Part shown: positions 9,473 through 18,403 of the stretch, in pieces | Position numbering within the stretch: the first letter of the stretch is position 1 | Layout of the letters: each line of letters begins with the position of its first letter | NCBI RefSeq assembly: GCF_000282095.2 | Contig: NZ_AKKC02000016.1 | Coordinates: 434,001-498,000, forward strand | DNA length: 64,000 nucleotides | Origin: Rhizobium sp. CF080 | Lineage (GTDB): Bacteria > Pseudomonadota > Alphaproteobacteria > Rhizobiales > Rhizobiaceae | Reading direction: 5' to 3' | Made by a program: the position numbers and the translations under genes | Notes under the pieces: model-generated | The model's database searches: none | What the model saw: the letters and a program-made list of their open reading frames with translations, nothing else | Told to the model about the DNA's origin: nothing

Positions 9473-10605
9473 TGCGCCACTCCTTCAACGGCAAGCCCCA
9501 TCTCGTGGGCGAGTGCTACAAGCTCGCCTGATGACGGGAACTGCTTGAGGCCGCTCTTCAGCGCCTCTTCTGCCTTGGGTTTATCGCCGAGCACGGCATA
9601 GGAGCGCACCAGCCTTACCCACCCCTCGAGATTGTTGGGCTCCTGTTTCAGCCGTTCCGCAAGGCTGTCGACCATGCCACGGATCATCGCCTGCCGATCC
9701 CCCTGCGACAGGCTTTCGGCTGCCGCCACATCCGCCTGGCTTGGATTGCCCGGCGCCTGCGCCGTGTCCTGGCCAGCCGCAACGGTGCCGCCATTCTTTG
9801 CGATATGCTGATTGACGAGCTGCATCCATGGCGCGTCCGGCGGCGAGCCCTTGGCGATCGCCTCGAACTGTGCCCTCGCCTCCGCCGCCCGGCCGGCCTG
9901 TTCGAAGCCGAGGCCGACATAGAAACGTGAACGCGGGTTGTCCGGATCGAGCTTCATCGCCTGCTCGAATGCGGCCCGTGCATCCTCGGTGACGATCCCG
10001 TCGTTCGACGCGACCAGCGTTTCGCCAAGCCCCGCGAGCCTGAGGGGATTGGGGCCGAGAATGCGGATGGCATTGCGATAGGCCAGTTCGGCATCGCCGA
10101 GCCGCATGGAGCGGAAATAGATCGGCGCGAGCAGATCCCAGCCAGCGCCGTCATTGGGATTTTCGGCCAGATGTCGCTCGGCCTTGGCGACCAGCAGCGC
10201 GACATTGTTGCCGGGATTGGCAAGCCGCGCTTCGAGCGGCTGGTCCGGCATCCCGGGATTGCCGAGTGCCAGGTAAAGACAGAGGCCGACGAGCGGCGGC
10301 ACCAGCGTGACCACAGCAGTGGCGAGCGCATGTTTTCGCGCCTTCGGAGCAGCGATCTCCTTGCCCTCCCCCGCCCCGGCCGCGGCAAGCAGCCGCCGGC
10401 CGATTTCGGCACGGGCGTATTCGGCTTCCTCCGCATTGATCAGGCCCTGGGCCCGGTCGCGGTCCAGCTCAGCCAGCTGGTCGCGATAGACGGCAACCTC
10501 CCCGGCCCGGTCAGCAGACGCAGCTTTGGTGGCTCGGGCGAAGGGCAGGATGAGGATTGCCGCTACGGCCGCCGTCAGAGCTGCGAGGATGATCCATAAA
10601 ACCAT
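9469..10605 (-). CDS. cycH: Cytochrome c maturation chaperone CcmI/CycH
   Basis: TPR protein that holds apocytochrome c for the CcmF/H lyase. It has 378 residues from the ATG at 10605 (MVLWII...), preferred over an ATG 18 bases upstream because the membrane segment then begins at once, as in other CycH proteins. There are two N-terminal membrane segments (about 2-18 and 92-110). Between them lies a cytoplasmic loop containing YRDQLAELDRD, and TPR-like repeats follow from about 150 to 240. It is the first gene of cycHJKL. Confidence 0.92.
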   Translation of the reverse strand: MVLWIILAALTAAVAAILILPFARATKAASADRAGEVAVYRDQLAELDRDRAQGLINAEEAEYARAEIGRRLLAAAGAGEGKEIAAPKARKHALATAVVTLVPPLVGLCLYLALGNPGMPDQPLEARLANPGNNVALLVAKAERHLAENPNDGAGWDLLAPIYFRSMRLGDAELAYRNAIRILGPNPLRLAGLGETLVASNDGIVTEDARAAFEQAMKLDPDNPRSRFYVGLGFEQAGRAAEARAQFEAIAKGSPPDAPWMQLVNQHIAKNGGTVAAGQDTAQAPGNPSQADVAAAESLSQGDRQAMIRGMVDSLAERLKQEPNNLEGWVRLVRSYAVLGDKPKAEEALKSGLKQFPSSGELVALAHEMGLAVEGVAQ

Positions 10606-10766
10606 AGTGGCCCAATACTGCAACAGCCCGCGCTTTCCAACAGCGCAGCCGGCGTTGACGCGAATTTGAGGCCTTTCGCCGCAAGTTCAAACCTGCATAT
10701 GGGGCCAATCCGATCCGGCGGCCATGACCCATGTCAAACAACCGCAGAGGAAACCGGGTGGCGAAA

Positions 10767-11201
10767 TCAGGTGAGCGGCGTCCAGGTGCCGTTCGAATTG
10801 CGGCAGGCAGCGCCCCGCGCCGTCATGTCGCGGCCATTCATCGTCACGGTGTGGCGATACTGGCGGCAGTTCTGGGTGCCGACCTGATAGGGAGCGTTGG
10901 CGACCACCTGGCCGCTCGCATCATCGCCCTTCCAGGTGATTGCCTCGCCGCCGGCTGCCCCTTCCAAGGCGCGATATTCCGCTTCGAGGGCGCGGGAACG
11001 GTCGCTTGCCGAAAGCGTCGCACCGGTACGGCCGACAATGCCGCCCTGCAGTGCGGAAATATAGGACGTCGAGGGCGATGGCCGCGGTGTCAGCAGGCCG
11101 CGTCCGCCGCCGGTTCCCGCTCCCGAAGACGTGCCGCAGCCGGCGAGCAGGCCAGCGACCACAAGCGATGAAACGGCATTTCGGAGGCTCAATAATCGCA
11201 T
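10767..11201 (-). CDS. Small surface lipoprotein, 17-kDa antigen-like
   Basis: Lipoprotein of 144 residues with a clear lipobox (VVAGLLAGC). After a Gly/Ser-rich linker comes a C-terminal domain with paired cysteines (GTQNCRQYRHTV ... ARGAACRNSNGTW), the pattern of rickettsial 17-kDa antigen/RT0821-type lipoproteins. The start is the ATG at 11201 directly before the signal peptide; an upstream extension lacks coding character. It lies between cycH and feuQ and may be transcribed alone. Function unknown. Confidence 0.8.
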   Translation of the reverse strand: MRLLSLRNAVSSLVVAGLLAGCGTSSGAGTGGGRGLLTPRPSPSTSYISALQGGIVGRTGATLSASDRSRALEAEYRALEGAAGGEAITWKGDDASGQVVANAPYQVGTQNCRQYRHTVTMNGRDMTARGAACRNSNGTWTPLT

Positions 11202-11467
11202 CGTGTCGGAAACCGGTCGCGGGTCGTTTTCTTCGGAAATCTTGCCGAGACTGGTCACGTCCCGGCATGGCATCATTATGGCGTCGCTGGGAAAACACAC
11301 AAATCCGGTGATCGTTCAGTCTCCCCGCATATTGGCAGACATCACAGGAATGTCCGTTCCGACAAAGATATAGCAGGCGATCCATCCGTCCATCACCAAA
11401 GGCAGGGAATGAACCGCTGTTGCCCATATGCCACAGTTTGGCGCGGCTGTATTGCACGATCTACCGT

Positions 11468-12892
11468 TCAAGGAGCTTCCTTGGCGACGCCCGGCAGCAG
11501 AAGTTGCGCCCTCAGGCCACCGCGCGTCCCGCGCGTCAGCTCGACTGAACCCTGATACTCGCCGGTGATCTCGCGCACGATGGAAAGCCCGAGCCCGGCT
11601 CCCGGCTTGCTCTCGTCAAGCCGCCTGCCACGTTTCATCGCCTCGCGGATCTGGTCTGGCTCCAACCCCGGGCCGTCGTCCTCGACGGCGATCTCGACCC
11701 AATGGCGCCGTGTCGCTTCGCCTTCACCGGACTGCGGGCCGGATGTCGGCGTCGCGGTGATCCATACGCCGGTCTCGCAGAAGCGAGCGGCGTTTTCGAG
11801 CAGGTTGCCAATGGTTTCCTCGACGTCCTGCTGCTCCATGGCAAGTGCCACGCCGGGCGGAAAAACCGACAGGTGGAATTCCTTTTCCGGATTGAGCCGC
11901 CGCATCACCCTGACTAGGCGTTCCAGCACCGGCTCGAGCTCGGTTCGGGCAAGCAGTGATTCGCGCTGGGCGGCGATTCGCGCCCGGTTCAGGTAGGATT
12001 GCACCTGCGCCTGCATTCCCTCCGCCTGCGACCGCACCATGTCCGACTGCACCTTTTCGACGGCGCGCGATTCGTTGAGCAGAACCGCGATCGGCGTCTT
12101 CAGCGAATGGGCGAGATTGCCGACCTGCATGCGGGCCCGCTCGACGATGCGGCGGTTGCTTTCGATCAGCGCGTTGATGTCGCTCGCAAGCGGCATGATC
12201 TCGCGGGGAAACTCGCCTTCCAGCCGCTCCGCCTCGCCTCGCCGCACCCTCTCGAGCGAGCGCCGGGCGCCATCGAGCGGCTGCAGGCCGTAAAGGATTG
12301 CCAGGCCATTGACGACCAGGCTACCGAAACCGAAGACGGCGAGCGCAATATAGAGACTGCGGGTAAAGGCCTGGATATCCTCCTCGACGACCGCGAGATT
12401 GCCCGACACGCGGAAGCGTGCGGCGCGGCCTTCGCCATCGAGCACGACCTCGGTCTCGGCGACCAGGACATTGTTTTTGTAGGCGTCGATGGCGGGGTAG
12501 AAGCGCTCGTAGCGATTGTTGAAGGGCACCGCCAGGATCGACGGCACGCTGATGTTCGAGGTGCCGAGCGAGGAGGACGACAGCGGCGTTGCGGCAAAGG
12601 TGCCAAGCGGCTCGATGATCCAGTACCAGCCGGTCTCCGGCTGTGAGAAGCGTAGGTCCCCGAGCTGCGGGCTCCCGGCGAGCTTGTTGTCGTCGCCGAT
12701 CGTGATCGAGTTGATGACGTTATAGAGCTGGGCCCGCAGCAGGTCGGTGAAGGCGCGTTCGGCCGATTGCCGGTAGAGCTGCGAGATGACGATCGAAATG
12801 ACCACCAGGGCCAGCGCCGACCACAGCGTGGCCAAAAGCAGCACGCGGGCAGTCAGCGATCTTGGTCCGATCATTCGGAATTTAACGCGCAT
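11468..12892 (-). CDS. feuQ: Sensor histidine kinase FeuQ
   Basis: Partner kinase of FeuP; in Sinorhizobium FeuPQ controls cyclic glucan export and symbiosis. From the ATG at 12892 it has 474 residues. Membrane segments lie at about 17-40 and 180-205, with a periplasmic sensor domain between them. The HisKA box is NLAHSLKTPIAVL (His about 262), and the HATPase has NLLENAARF, DDGPG and GAGLGLSIV. The start overlaps the end of feuP by 11 bases; ATG 12874, 18 bases on, is an alternative. Naming rests on the feuN-feuP-feuQ order and sequence character. Confidence 0.85.
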   Translation of the reverse strand: MRVKFRMIGPRSLTARVLLLATLWSALALVVISIVISQLYRQSAERAFTDLLRAQLYNVINSITIGDDNKLAGSPQLGDLRFSQPETGWYWIIEPLGTFAATPLSSSSLGTSNISVPSILAVPFNNRYERFYPAIDAYKNNVLVAETEVVLDGEGRAARFRVSGNLAVVEEDIQAFTRSLYIALAVFGFGSLVVNGLAILYGLQPLDGARRSLERVRRGEAERLEGEFPREIMPLASDINALIESNRRIVERARMQVGNLAHSLKTPIAVLLNESRAVEKVQSDMVRSQAEGMQAQVQSYLNRARIAAQRESLLARTELEPVLERLVRVMRRLNPEKEFHLSVFPPGVALAMEQQDVEETIGNLLENAARFCETGVWITATPTSGPQSGEGEATRRHWVEIAVEDDGPGLEPDQIREAMKRGRRLDESKPGAGLGLSIVREITGEYQGSVELTRGTRGGLRAQLLLPGVAKEAP

Positions 12893-13553
12893 CGTTTGGC
12901 GCTTGCATCCTGTAGCCGAGGCCGCGGACCGTTTCGATGAGGTCGACTCCGAGCTTCTTGCGAAGCCGCCCCACGAAAACCTCGATCGTATTGGAATCGC
13001 GGTCGAAATCCTGATCATACATGTGCTCCACAAGCTCGGTGCGGGAAACGACCTGCCCCATGTGATGCATCAGGTAGGACAGAAGCCTGAATTCGTGCGA
13101 GGTCAGCTTCAGGGCAACGCCTTCGACGCTCGCCTTGGAAGCCTTGGTATCGAGCCGCACGGGCCCGCAGACGATCTCGGAGGATGAGTGCCCCGCCGCC
13201 CGGCGGATCAGCGCCCGCACGCGGGCCAGCACTTCCTCCACATGGAAGGGTTTTGCAACATAGTCGTCGGCACCGGCATCGATGCCCGCCACCTTGTCGC
13301 TCCAGCGGTCGCGGGCGGTCAGCATCAGCACCGGCATGCCCTTGCCGCCGGCACGCCATTTCTCGACGACGGTGATGCCGTCCATGACCGGCAGGCCGAT
13401 ATCGAGGATCACTGCGTCATAAGGTTCGGTATCGCCGAGATAGTGGCCTTCCTCACCGTCGAACGCCTGGTCGACCACATAACCCGACTCCTTCAGGGCG
13501 TCTGAAAGCTGCCGGTTGAGATTGACGTCGTCTTCGACCACCAGAATGCGCAT
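12882..13553 (-). CDS. feuP: Response regulator FeuP
   Basis: OmpR-family regulator of 223 residues. The receiver has VEDD, phospho-acceptor Asp51 (VILDIGLPVMDG) and KPFHVEEVLARV. The effector winged helix ends TVRGLGYRMQAPNDAR. In Sinorhizobium FeuP activates ndvA and other envelope genes. It lies 50 bases after the feuN-like gene and overlaps feuQ, so the three probably form one operon. Confidence 0.88.
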   Translation of the reverse strand: MRILVVEDDVNLNRQLSDALKESGYVVDQAFDGEEGHYLGDTEPYDAVILDIGLPVMDGITVVEKWRAGGKGMPVLMLTARDRWSDKVAGIDAGADDYVAKPFHVEEVLARVRALIRRAAGHSSSEIVCGPVRLDTKASKASVEGVALKLTSHEFRLLSYLMHHMGQVVSRTELVEHMYDQDFDRDSNTIEVFVGRLRKKLGVDLIETVRGLGYRMQAPNDAR

Positions 13554-13603
13554 GCACCGCCCCTCGAATGATATGCCGGCGGTCGATCACCGCCGGACCC
13601 GCT

Positions 13604-13870
13604 TTACATGGGAACCCTGACGGTCACCTTGCGCGGTCTTTGATTGCCATCGCCTTGGACGAGAACCGTCACGACACAGGTCTGGCCATCGGAGGAGGGC
13701 TGAGCGGAAAGAAGCTGGCCGCCGGTTTCCCGCACAACGCGAGACGCCGCCGACCCGCAATCGCCCGCCACGAGAACCATATAATCAACCGCAGAGACCT
13801 CTTCCGGCATAAAGCCGGCGAAACCGGCAAGGCCGGCGGTCAGTATCGCGATGATTGGCAGTCGCGCCAT
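13604..13870 (-). CDS. feuN: FeuN-like small periplasmic inhibitor of FeuPQ
   Basis: Exported protein of 88 residues with an N-terminal signal (ARLPIIAILTAGLAGFAG), then a domain with two cysteines (AGDCGSAA and GQTCVVTV) and a basic end. In Sinorhizobium, FeuN is a periplasmic protein of similar size, encoded upstream of feuP, that restrains FeuQ. Position, size and export signal all fit. The identification rests on context plus length, because I cannot align it. An ATG 15 bases upstream is possible; 13870 gives a better signal peptide. Confidence 0.65.
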   Translation of the reverse strand: MARLPIIAILTAGLAGFAGFMPEEVSAVDYMVLVAGDCGSAASRVVRETGGQLLSAQPSSDGQTCVVTVLVQGDGNQRPRKVTVRVPM

Positions 13871-13987
13871 GGTTACAATTTCCACTCACAAGACAAACAG
13901 CATTCATGTCCAAAGCATGTGATGGAATATGTAGCCAAAGGCGGCTGAATGGCAAATGAATGGTCCGTAATGCTTTCCTTCATCGGG

Positions 13988-14200
13988 CTATTTTCCCCTG
14001 ATTCCGGTCTGCGCCGCGACACGCCCATAGATCGCAAAAAGTCCGCCCGCTGCACCCGCCAGCGTAACCGCGAGGTCGGCGAGATCGGCCTGAACATCCG
14101 CTCCGAGCTGAATTCCCGTGACCTGCAGAAGCGAGGCGGCGACCGCAATCAACCCGCCCCAGACCGTTTTAGATTGATACCACGCCTTCATGCCGTCCAT
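13988..14200 (-). CDS. Small holin-like membrane protein at the end of the GTA cluster
   Basis: A 70-residue protein with two hydrophobic stretches (about 14-30 and 44-62) separated by an acidic turn (GADVQADLADLA), the plan of small phage holins. The start is fixed by AAAAAGGAG 8-9 bases upstream of the ATG at 14200. It follows the gp15-like gene by 21 bases and closes the head-tail cluster. With the GH19-type lysin at 31710-32354 it could form a lysis pair for particle release; that is inference. Confidence 0.65.
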   Translation of the reverse strand: MDGMKAWYQSKTVWGGLIAVAASLLQVTGIQLGADVQADLADLAVTLAGAAGGLFAIYGRVAAQTGIRGK

Positions 14201-14221
14201 GCTTCATCTCCTTTTTTCAAC

Positions 14222-17200
14222 TTAGAATATAACAATCGTCTCGGCCGGGAGCCCAAGCGGGACCGCCCGGCCCATCTGCCGGATGCGCAGGGAAAGGCTC
14301 GATTGAGCGCTGCCGAAATCGGCGATCTCGTCGGCGGCCGCATAGGTGAAAACCGGCTCCGGCACCTCGACCGTACGCCTGACGATCGCACCCTCCAGAA
14401 GATCGATCCGGTAACGCTCCTCCGGCTCGTCGAGCGGAATTTCCGTACTGTCCCAGCCGTCCGCCTCGATCCTGCTTCGCCTCACCCAGGTGATCCGGGC
14501 TTCGCCGCCTGCCTGTCGTTCGCCGCGGATATGCACCGGCGAAAGCGGCGTCTCGGCACGCACGCCGCCCGAAAACACATGCGGGCCGGATCGCCCACCC
14601 GCCTGTCCTAAGCTTTCCGCCAGCCAGTTCAGGGCAAGCCCGCGTTCGTCCGCCGAAAGCCCCAGCGACACCACCGCCTCGTCCAGCACGATGACGGCCC
14701 GGCCTGCTACGGCGCCGGCCAACATGGCGTCCTCGGTCCCCGCCAGCCCACGCAACAGGTTCGACAGACGCCAGCGATTCGGACTGACCTCTTCGGCATC
14801 GGCAAAGCCGATCACTTCCCAGACGCCGTTCTGCGCCTTCACCGCAACGCGGTTTTCGCCATTCAACACGGCCTGCTCATCCGCCGACGACAGCCCGCCG
14901 AAAAACAGTTCGATCTCCATCACCGAGCCACGATCGAAACGCCCGGCGATGCCTCCGCCAAGCGGCGCGGCCAAAACGCCCAACCTCGCCGGCCGGTCGA
15001 GCGCTGAGCGCGTGCGATACCCTTCCGTCGTTACAGAGGAAGACAGCACCATCCGCCTCCATGGCCGGCAGAGGCCTGCGGCCCTGGCAAAACTCGTAGC
15101 CTCGCCGGACGCAAACCGCGGCAGGTCGAGAAAATGCAGGACCGGCGCAAACGCGTCGGAAACGGCACTCCCACCATTCCTGTGCCCCTCATCGCTGGCA
15201 TAGTTCGACGGTGCAAGCGGCGCGTGATGCCGCGCCTCGATCCGACGTGCGGCCCCTTCCTCGATCCTTTCGACGATGAATGTCCCCTCCGGGTCGCTCG
15301 CATCCGGCAAAGCCAGCCGCACCGCGTCCCCGGGCTCGACCGCGATATCCGCCGGCGAAAGCGCGAAACTCAGCGACCGTCTCGCCACTCTGTGGCTGCG
15401 CAAAAGCGTTTCGACTGCATCGAGCGAAATCTCCTCCGGCAGCACCGCGGGCAGATCGTAGCTCAGAATGCGCTGGCTTTCCGCTCGCGCCCGTCGCGAC
15501 CGCACGCCCGACTGTTCGTAGTCGAGACTCGGATTGTAGGACGTCAGCACCGCCTCTGCCGCGAAATCGCTGTCATGCCCGCGGTTTTCCGACCACAGCG
15601 GCTCATCCTCGATATCGGCGATGACGGTGATCTCCTTCGCCACCAGGCTCGCCTTCAGCCGCGACCGGAAGCGCAGCCTGCCGCCATCCTCCGCGACATC
15701 CAGCTGAAACACTTCGAGCAGCGGCTCCAGAAGCGCTCGTGCCGAGGTCACCTCCCCCTGCACATAACCGGTCAGATCGCCGCTCACTTCCGAAACGTCG
15801 AAATCCTCGAACCCGTGCTCGGTCAGGATCGCGGCGATGGCATCGGCCAGCGTCGTGCCGCCCAGCCGCCCGTTCAGCCAATGGCCCGTACGCCAGTTAC
15901 CGCCGTCACTCCAGGCCGAAAGATCGCCAGGAAAGGCCGGGACAGGTCGCGCATCCCAGGTCCACACGAAGATATGGTTGGGATCAACCATATCGACCGG
16001 CGCAGCCTCGCCCTGCCACCACCCATGATGGGCTTCGAGAAACCGCCGCTGCATGCTGTCCGATCGCCCGCCGCTCGAAAAATGCGGAAGCGCACTTTCG
16101 GCCGATTTCGGATCGACGAAGACATTCGGCTGATTGGCACCCTTGTCGATCGCCGGGCAACCGAGTTCGGTAAACCAGATCGGCTTCATGCCGGGCACCC
16201 AGGCCGTCGGCGTCACATTCTCGGCGCCGTCCACACGGTCAAAATGCCGGTTCGACCACCAACCCAAAAGGTCCTTGTAACGATAGACCCAGGGCTTGCC
16301 CGCCAGGCCATCGCTGACCGGCGACCTCACCCGGTTTATTCGGTCCGCATCGCTCGCGTAATACCAGTCGAAACCCTCGCCGGCACCGATCTGCGCCGCC
16401 ATGGCCTGCCGGTCGTCCGCAAGCCGAAAACCATCAGGATTGTCGGCCCTAAGATCCTCGTCCCGCCAATCGCCGAGGGGCATATAATTGTCGATGCCGA
16501 CGGCATCGATATCCGCTGAGGCCCATAGCGGATCGAGATGGAAATGCACTTCGCCCGAGCCATCCTGCGGATGGTAGCCGAAATATTCGCTCCAGTCGGC
16601 GCCATAGGTCAGCTTCGTCTGCGGCCCAACGATCGCCCTCACATCCGCCGCCAGCCCGACCAGTTCCTGCACAAACGGAAAAATTCCCGTTTCGTCACGC
16701 AACTGCGTCAGCCCACGCAGTTCCGAACCGAGGATGAGGCCATCGACGCCGCCCGTGGCCGCCGCCAGACCGGCATAGTGCAGCACCATGCGCCTGTAGC
16801 CTTGCGCACCGGCGCTGAATGCCTCCACCTGCTCTCGCGCATCGGCACTCCTATTCGCCGACAGCGGAAAACAGCTGATCCGCCCCCGCCAGGGAAAAGC
16901 CGCCTGTTCCGCCCCGCCATAGGGGTCCGGCAGGCCATTGCCGGGCGGAATATCCATCATCACGAATGGATAGAGATAGATCTTCAGCCCGCGCGCCTTG
17001 AGGTCGGCAATCGCCTGCACCACACTCGCATCGCTCGGCGTGCCGCCGAAAGCCGGCCCACTGTTCTGGCTCACCAGATGCGCATCGCCACGCGACATCC
17101 CTGCCACGGACCACTCGGCGCTCTCTTCCCACCGTGCAGGCACTTCGACACCGGGCACGATCCGGCAATGCCCCGCCCTGAGATCAGTTCCGAACCAGGA

Positions 17201-18013
17201 GATCACCAGCGCCACCCGTTCAAGGTTCGGGCAGAGCGCCTGCAGCTCGTCGAGCGACGCCTGCCAGTCGGTTCCCGCCGTCAGCGTATGGCGGTTGAGA
17301 ATGCGGGCACTGCCCTCGCCGGTCTTCTCGATCACCGGCCGGATCGCATAACCATGCTCGGTCGCGCCGGGAATGATCGTCACGGCGCGGATCTGCTCTT
17401 CGAGCCTGCCCACCGGCCGCAGCACTTCGAACTGCAGGAGCGGGATGCGATTGCCGAAACCGTCGAGCGGCAGCCGTTCGAACACGACGTAAGCCAGGCC
17501 GCGATAGGCCGGCGCATTGCCTTCGCCCTGCTTCGCCTCGATCAGCGGATCGGGCAACTGCCCCTCGTCGCCGCGATAGACCCGCATCTCGATCGCGGTC
17601 AGGTCGAGCTCACGCCCGTCGGCCCAGACGCGCCGTACGCCCGCGATCCTCCCCTCACAGAGCCCGACCGCCAGGTTGGCGAAATAGCGGAACGTCTCCA
17701 CCCGCGGCCCGCTCGTCGCCTTGCCGCCGGAGCGCTCGCGCGTCACCTCTTCCTCGAAACGCGTCGCCCAGATCAGCGTGCCGCCGATCCGCGCCGTCCC
17801 GTAGACACGGTTGATCGCCGTCCCCTCATCCGCCCCCGGAATGCGCGCAGTCGCCAGCCGAGGCCCGGAGATCGTCGCGCCGCTGCTGCCGATCAGCGCC
17901 CGATCGACCATGCTGCCGGCCAGCGCCCCCGCCGCCCGCCCGATGATGGCGCCGACCGGACCGAACACACTGCCGAGCGCCGCACCCGCCGCCTGGAAAA
18001 GGATAGTGGCCAT
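14222..18013 (-). CDS. GTA gp15-like tail hub/host-specificity protein with TIM-barrel-like domain
   Basis: The largest tail protein (1263 residues), matching the RcGTA gp15 megatron family. A Gly/Ala-rich hydrophobic N-terminus is followed by a receptor-hub region. A glycoside-hydrolase-like TIM barrel (about 400-720, e.g. TYGADWSEYFGY, DAVGIDNYMPL, PIWFTELGCPAIDKG) and phage tail domains come next. The start is ATG at 18013 with GGAG 6 bases upstream; GTG at 18025 overlaps that site and is unlikely. It probably contacts or cuts the recipient envelope during DNA delivery. A 377-base gap carrying a structured element separates it from gp14. Confidence 0.93.
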   Translation of the reverse strand: MATILFQAAGAALGSVFGPVGAIIGRAAGALAGSMVDRALIGSSGATISGPRLATARIPGADEGTAINRVYGTARIGGTLIWATRFEEEVTRERSGGKATSGPRVETFRYFANLAVGLCEGRIAGVRRVWADGRELDLTAIEMRVYRGDEGQLPDPLIEAKQGEGNAPAYRGLAYVVFERLPLDGFGNRIPLLQFEVLRPVGRLEEQIRAVTIIPGATEHGYAIRPVIEKTGEGSARILNRHTLTAGTDWQASLDELQALCPNLERVALVISWFGTDLRAGHCRIVPGVEVPARWEESAEWSVAGMSRGDAHLVSQNSGPAFGGTPSDASVVQAIADLKARGLKIYLYPFVMMDIPPGNGLPDPYGGAEQAAFPWRGRISCFPLSANRSADAREQVEAFSAGAQGYRRMVLHYAGLAAATGGVDGLILGSELRGLTQLRDETGIFPFVQELVGLAADVRAIVGPQTKLTYGADWSEYFGYHPQDGSGEVHFHLDPLWASADIDAVGIDNYMPLGDWRDEDLRADNPDGFRLADDRQAMAAQIGAGEGFDWYYASDADRINRVRSPVSDGLAGKPWVYRYKDLLGWWSNRHFDRVDGAENVTPTAWVPGMKPIWFTELGCPAIDKGANQPNVFVDPKSAESALPHFSSGGRSDSMQRRFLEAHHGWWQGEAAPVDMVDPNHIFVWTWDARPVPAFPGDLSAWSDGGNWRTGHWLNGRLGGTTLADAIAAILTEHGFEDFDVSEVSGDLTGYVQGEVTSARALLEPLLEVFQLDVAEDGGRLRFRSRLKASLVAKEITVIADIEDEPLWSENRGHDSDFAAEAVLTSYNPSLDYEQSGVRSRRARAESQRILSYDLPAVLPEEISLDAVETLLRSHRVARRSLSFALSPADIAVEPGDAVRLALPDASDPEGTFIVERIEEGAARRIEARHHAPLAPSNYASDEGHRNGGSAVSDAFAPVLHFLDLPRFASGEATSFARAAGLCRPWRRMVLSSSVTTEGYRTRSALDRPARLGVLAAPLGGGIAGRFDRGSVMEIELFFGGLSSADEQAVLNGENRVAVKAQNGVWEVIGFADAEEVSPNRWRLSNLLRGLAGTEDAMLAGAVAGRAVIVLDEAVVSLGLSADERGLALNWLAESLGQAGGRSGPHVFSGGVRAETPLSPVHIRGERQAGGEARITWVRRSRIEADGWDSTEIPLDEPEERYRIDLLEGAIVRRTVEVPEPVFTYAAADEIADFGSAQSSLSLRIRQMGRAVPLGLPAETIVIF

Positions 18014-18086
18014 TGACAACTCCACATATTCGAAAAGGCGAGTCGACCGCTAGTCGCCCGCATCCAATGCGTGTTATGCTTGCAGG

Positions 18087-18311
18087 CGGTTGAGGGAAAA
18101 GCAGTAAGCGCATCACACTGCGCATCGGTGGCGTAGGCAGCACTGACCTCGGCAGGAGGCCCCTGCTCTCAACCATGGAGGTGATGTTATGAGGCTAACG
18201 CCCATTAGCATCATGCTTACTGTGAGAAAGACCCGGACGGGCTGGCTTGTCTCCGTCCGGGTAACATTCACTAGACAATGCTAGGTGAGCGAGGTTCCCG
18301 CCTCGCTCACC
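18087..18311 (+). other. Structured RNA-like element around the 31-residue ORF
   Basis: Three paired features are visible. GGTTGAG (18087-18093) can pair with CTCAACC (18168-18174) just before the leader ATG. A perfect 10-bp hairpin lies inside the ORF (ACCCGGACGG 18231-18240 with CCGTCCGGGT 18253-18262). A perfect 11-bp hairpin (18284-18294 with 18301-18311) starts at the stop codon. A TATGCT at 18075-18080 could be a -10 box. The whole reads as one folded transcript on the plus strand. Confidence 0.5.
18189..18284 (+). CDS. 31-residue basic peptide ORF in a structured element, coupled to a 5-codon leader
   Basis: ATG at 18189 opens a 31-codon frame ending TAG at 18284. The peptide begins MRLTPISIML and ends FTRQC, with alternating basic and hydrophobic residues (TVRKTRTGWLVSVRV). 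A 5-codon ORF (ATG 18175 to TGA 18192) sits just upstream; its stop overlaps this start as ATGA, and AGGAGGC (18155-18161) and GGAGGTG (18177-18183) are possible ribosome sites. It is antisense to the surrounding GTA operon and I do not recognise the family. The layout resembles type I toxin genes with a coupled leader ORF; no function is asserted. Confidence 0.5.
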   Translation: MRLTPISIMLTVRKTRTGWLVSVRVTFTRQC

Positions 18312-18336
18312 TCTCCATAATAGGCCTACCCGTGCA

Positions 18337-18403
18337 AAATGCAACCTCGATTGCGAAATGCATCTTAAAGTTACATTATTTTAAGTTGCATCAGGTTGCA
18401 TTT
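18337..18403. repeat. Inverted repeat at the 3' end of the NlpC gene
   Basis: AAATGCAACC (18337-18346) is the exact reverse complement of GGTTGCATTT (18394-18403). Another GTTGCAT lies at 18385-18391. The intervening 47 bases are AT-rich, unlike the neighbouring GTA genes. The right arm overlaps the last codons of the NlpC gene. Possible roles are a junction scar, a terminator stem or an operator. Confidence 0.45.

Noticed and set aside
15134..18016. Long plus-strand frames opposite gp15
   Set aside because: Composition typical of antisense GC-rich frames; gp15 is supported by family motifs.
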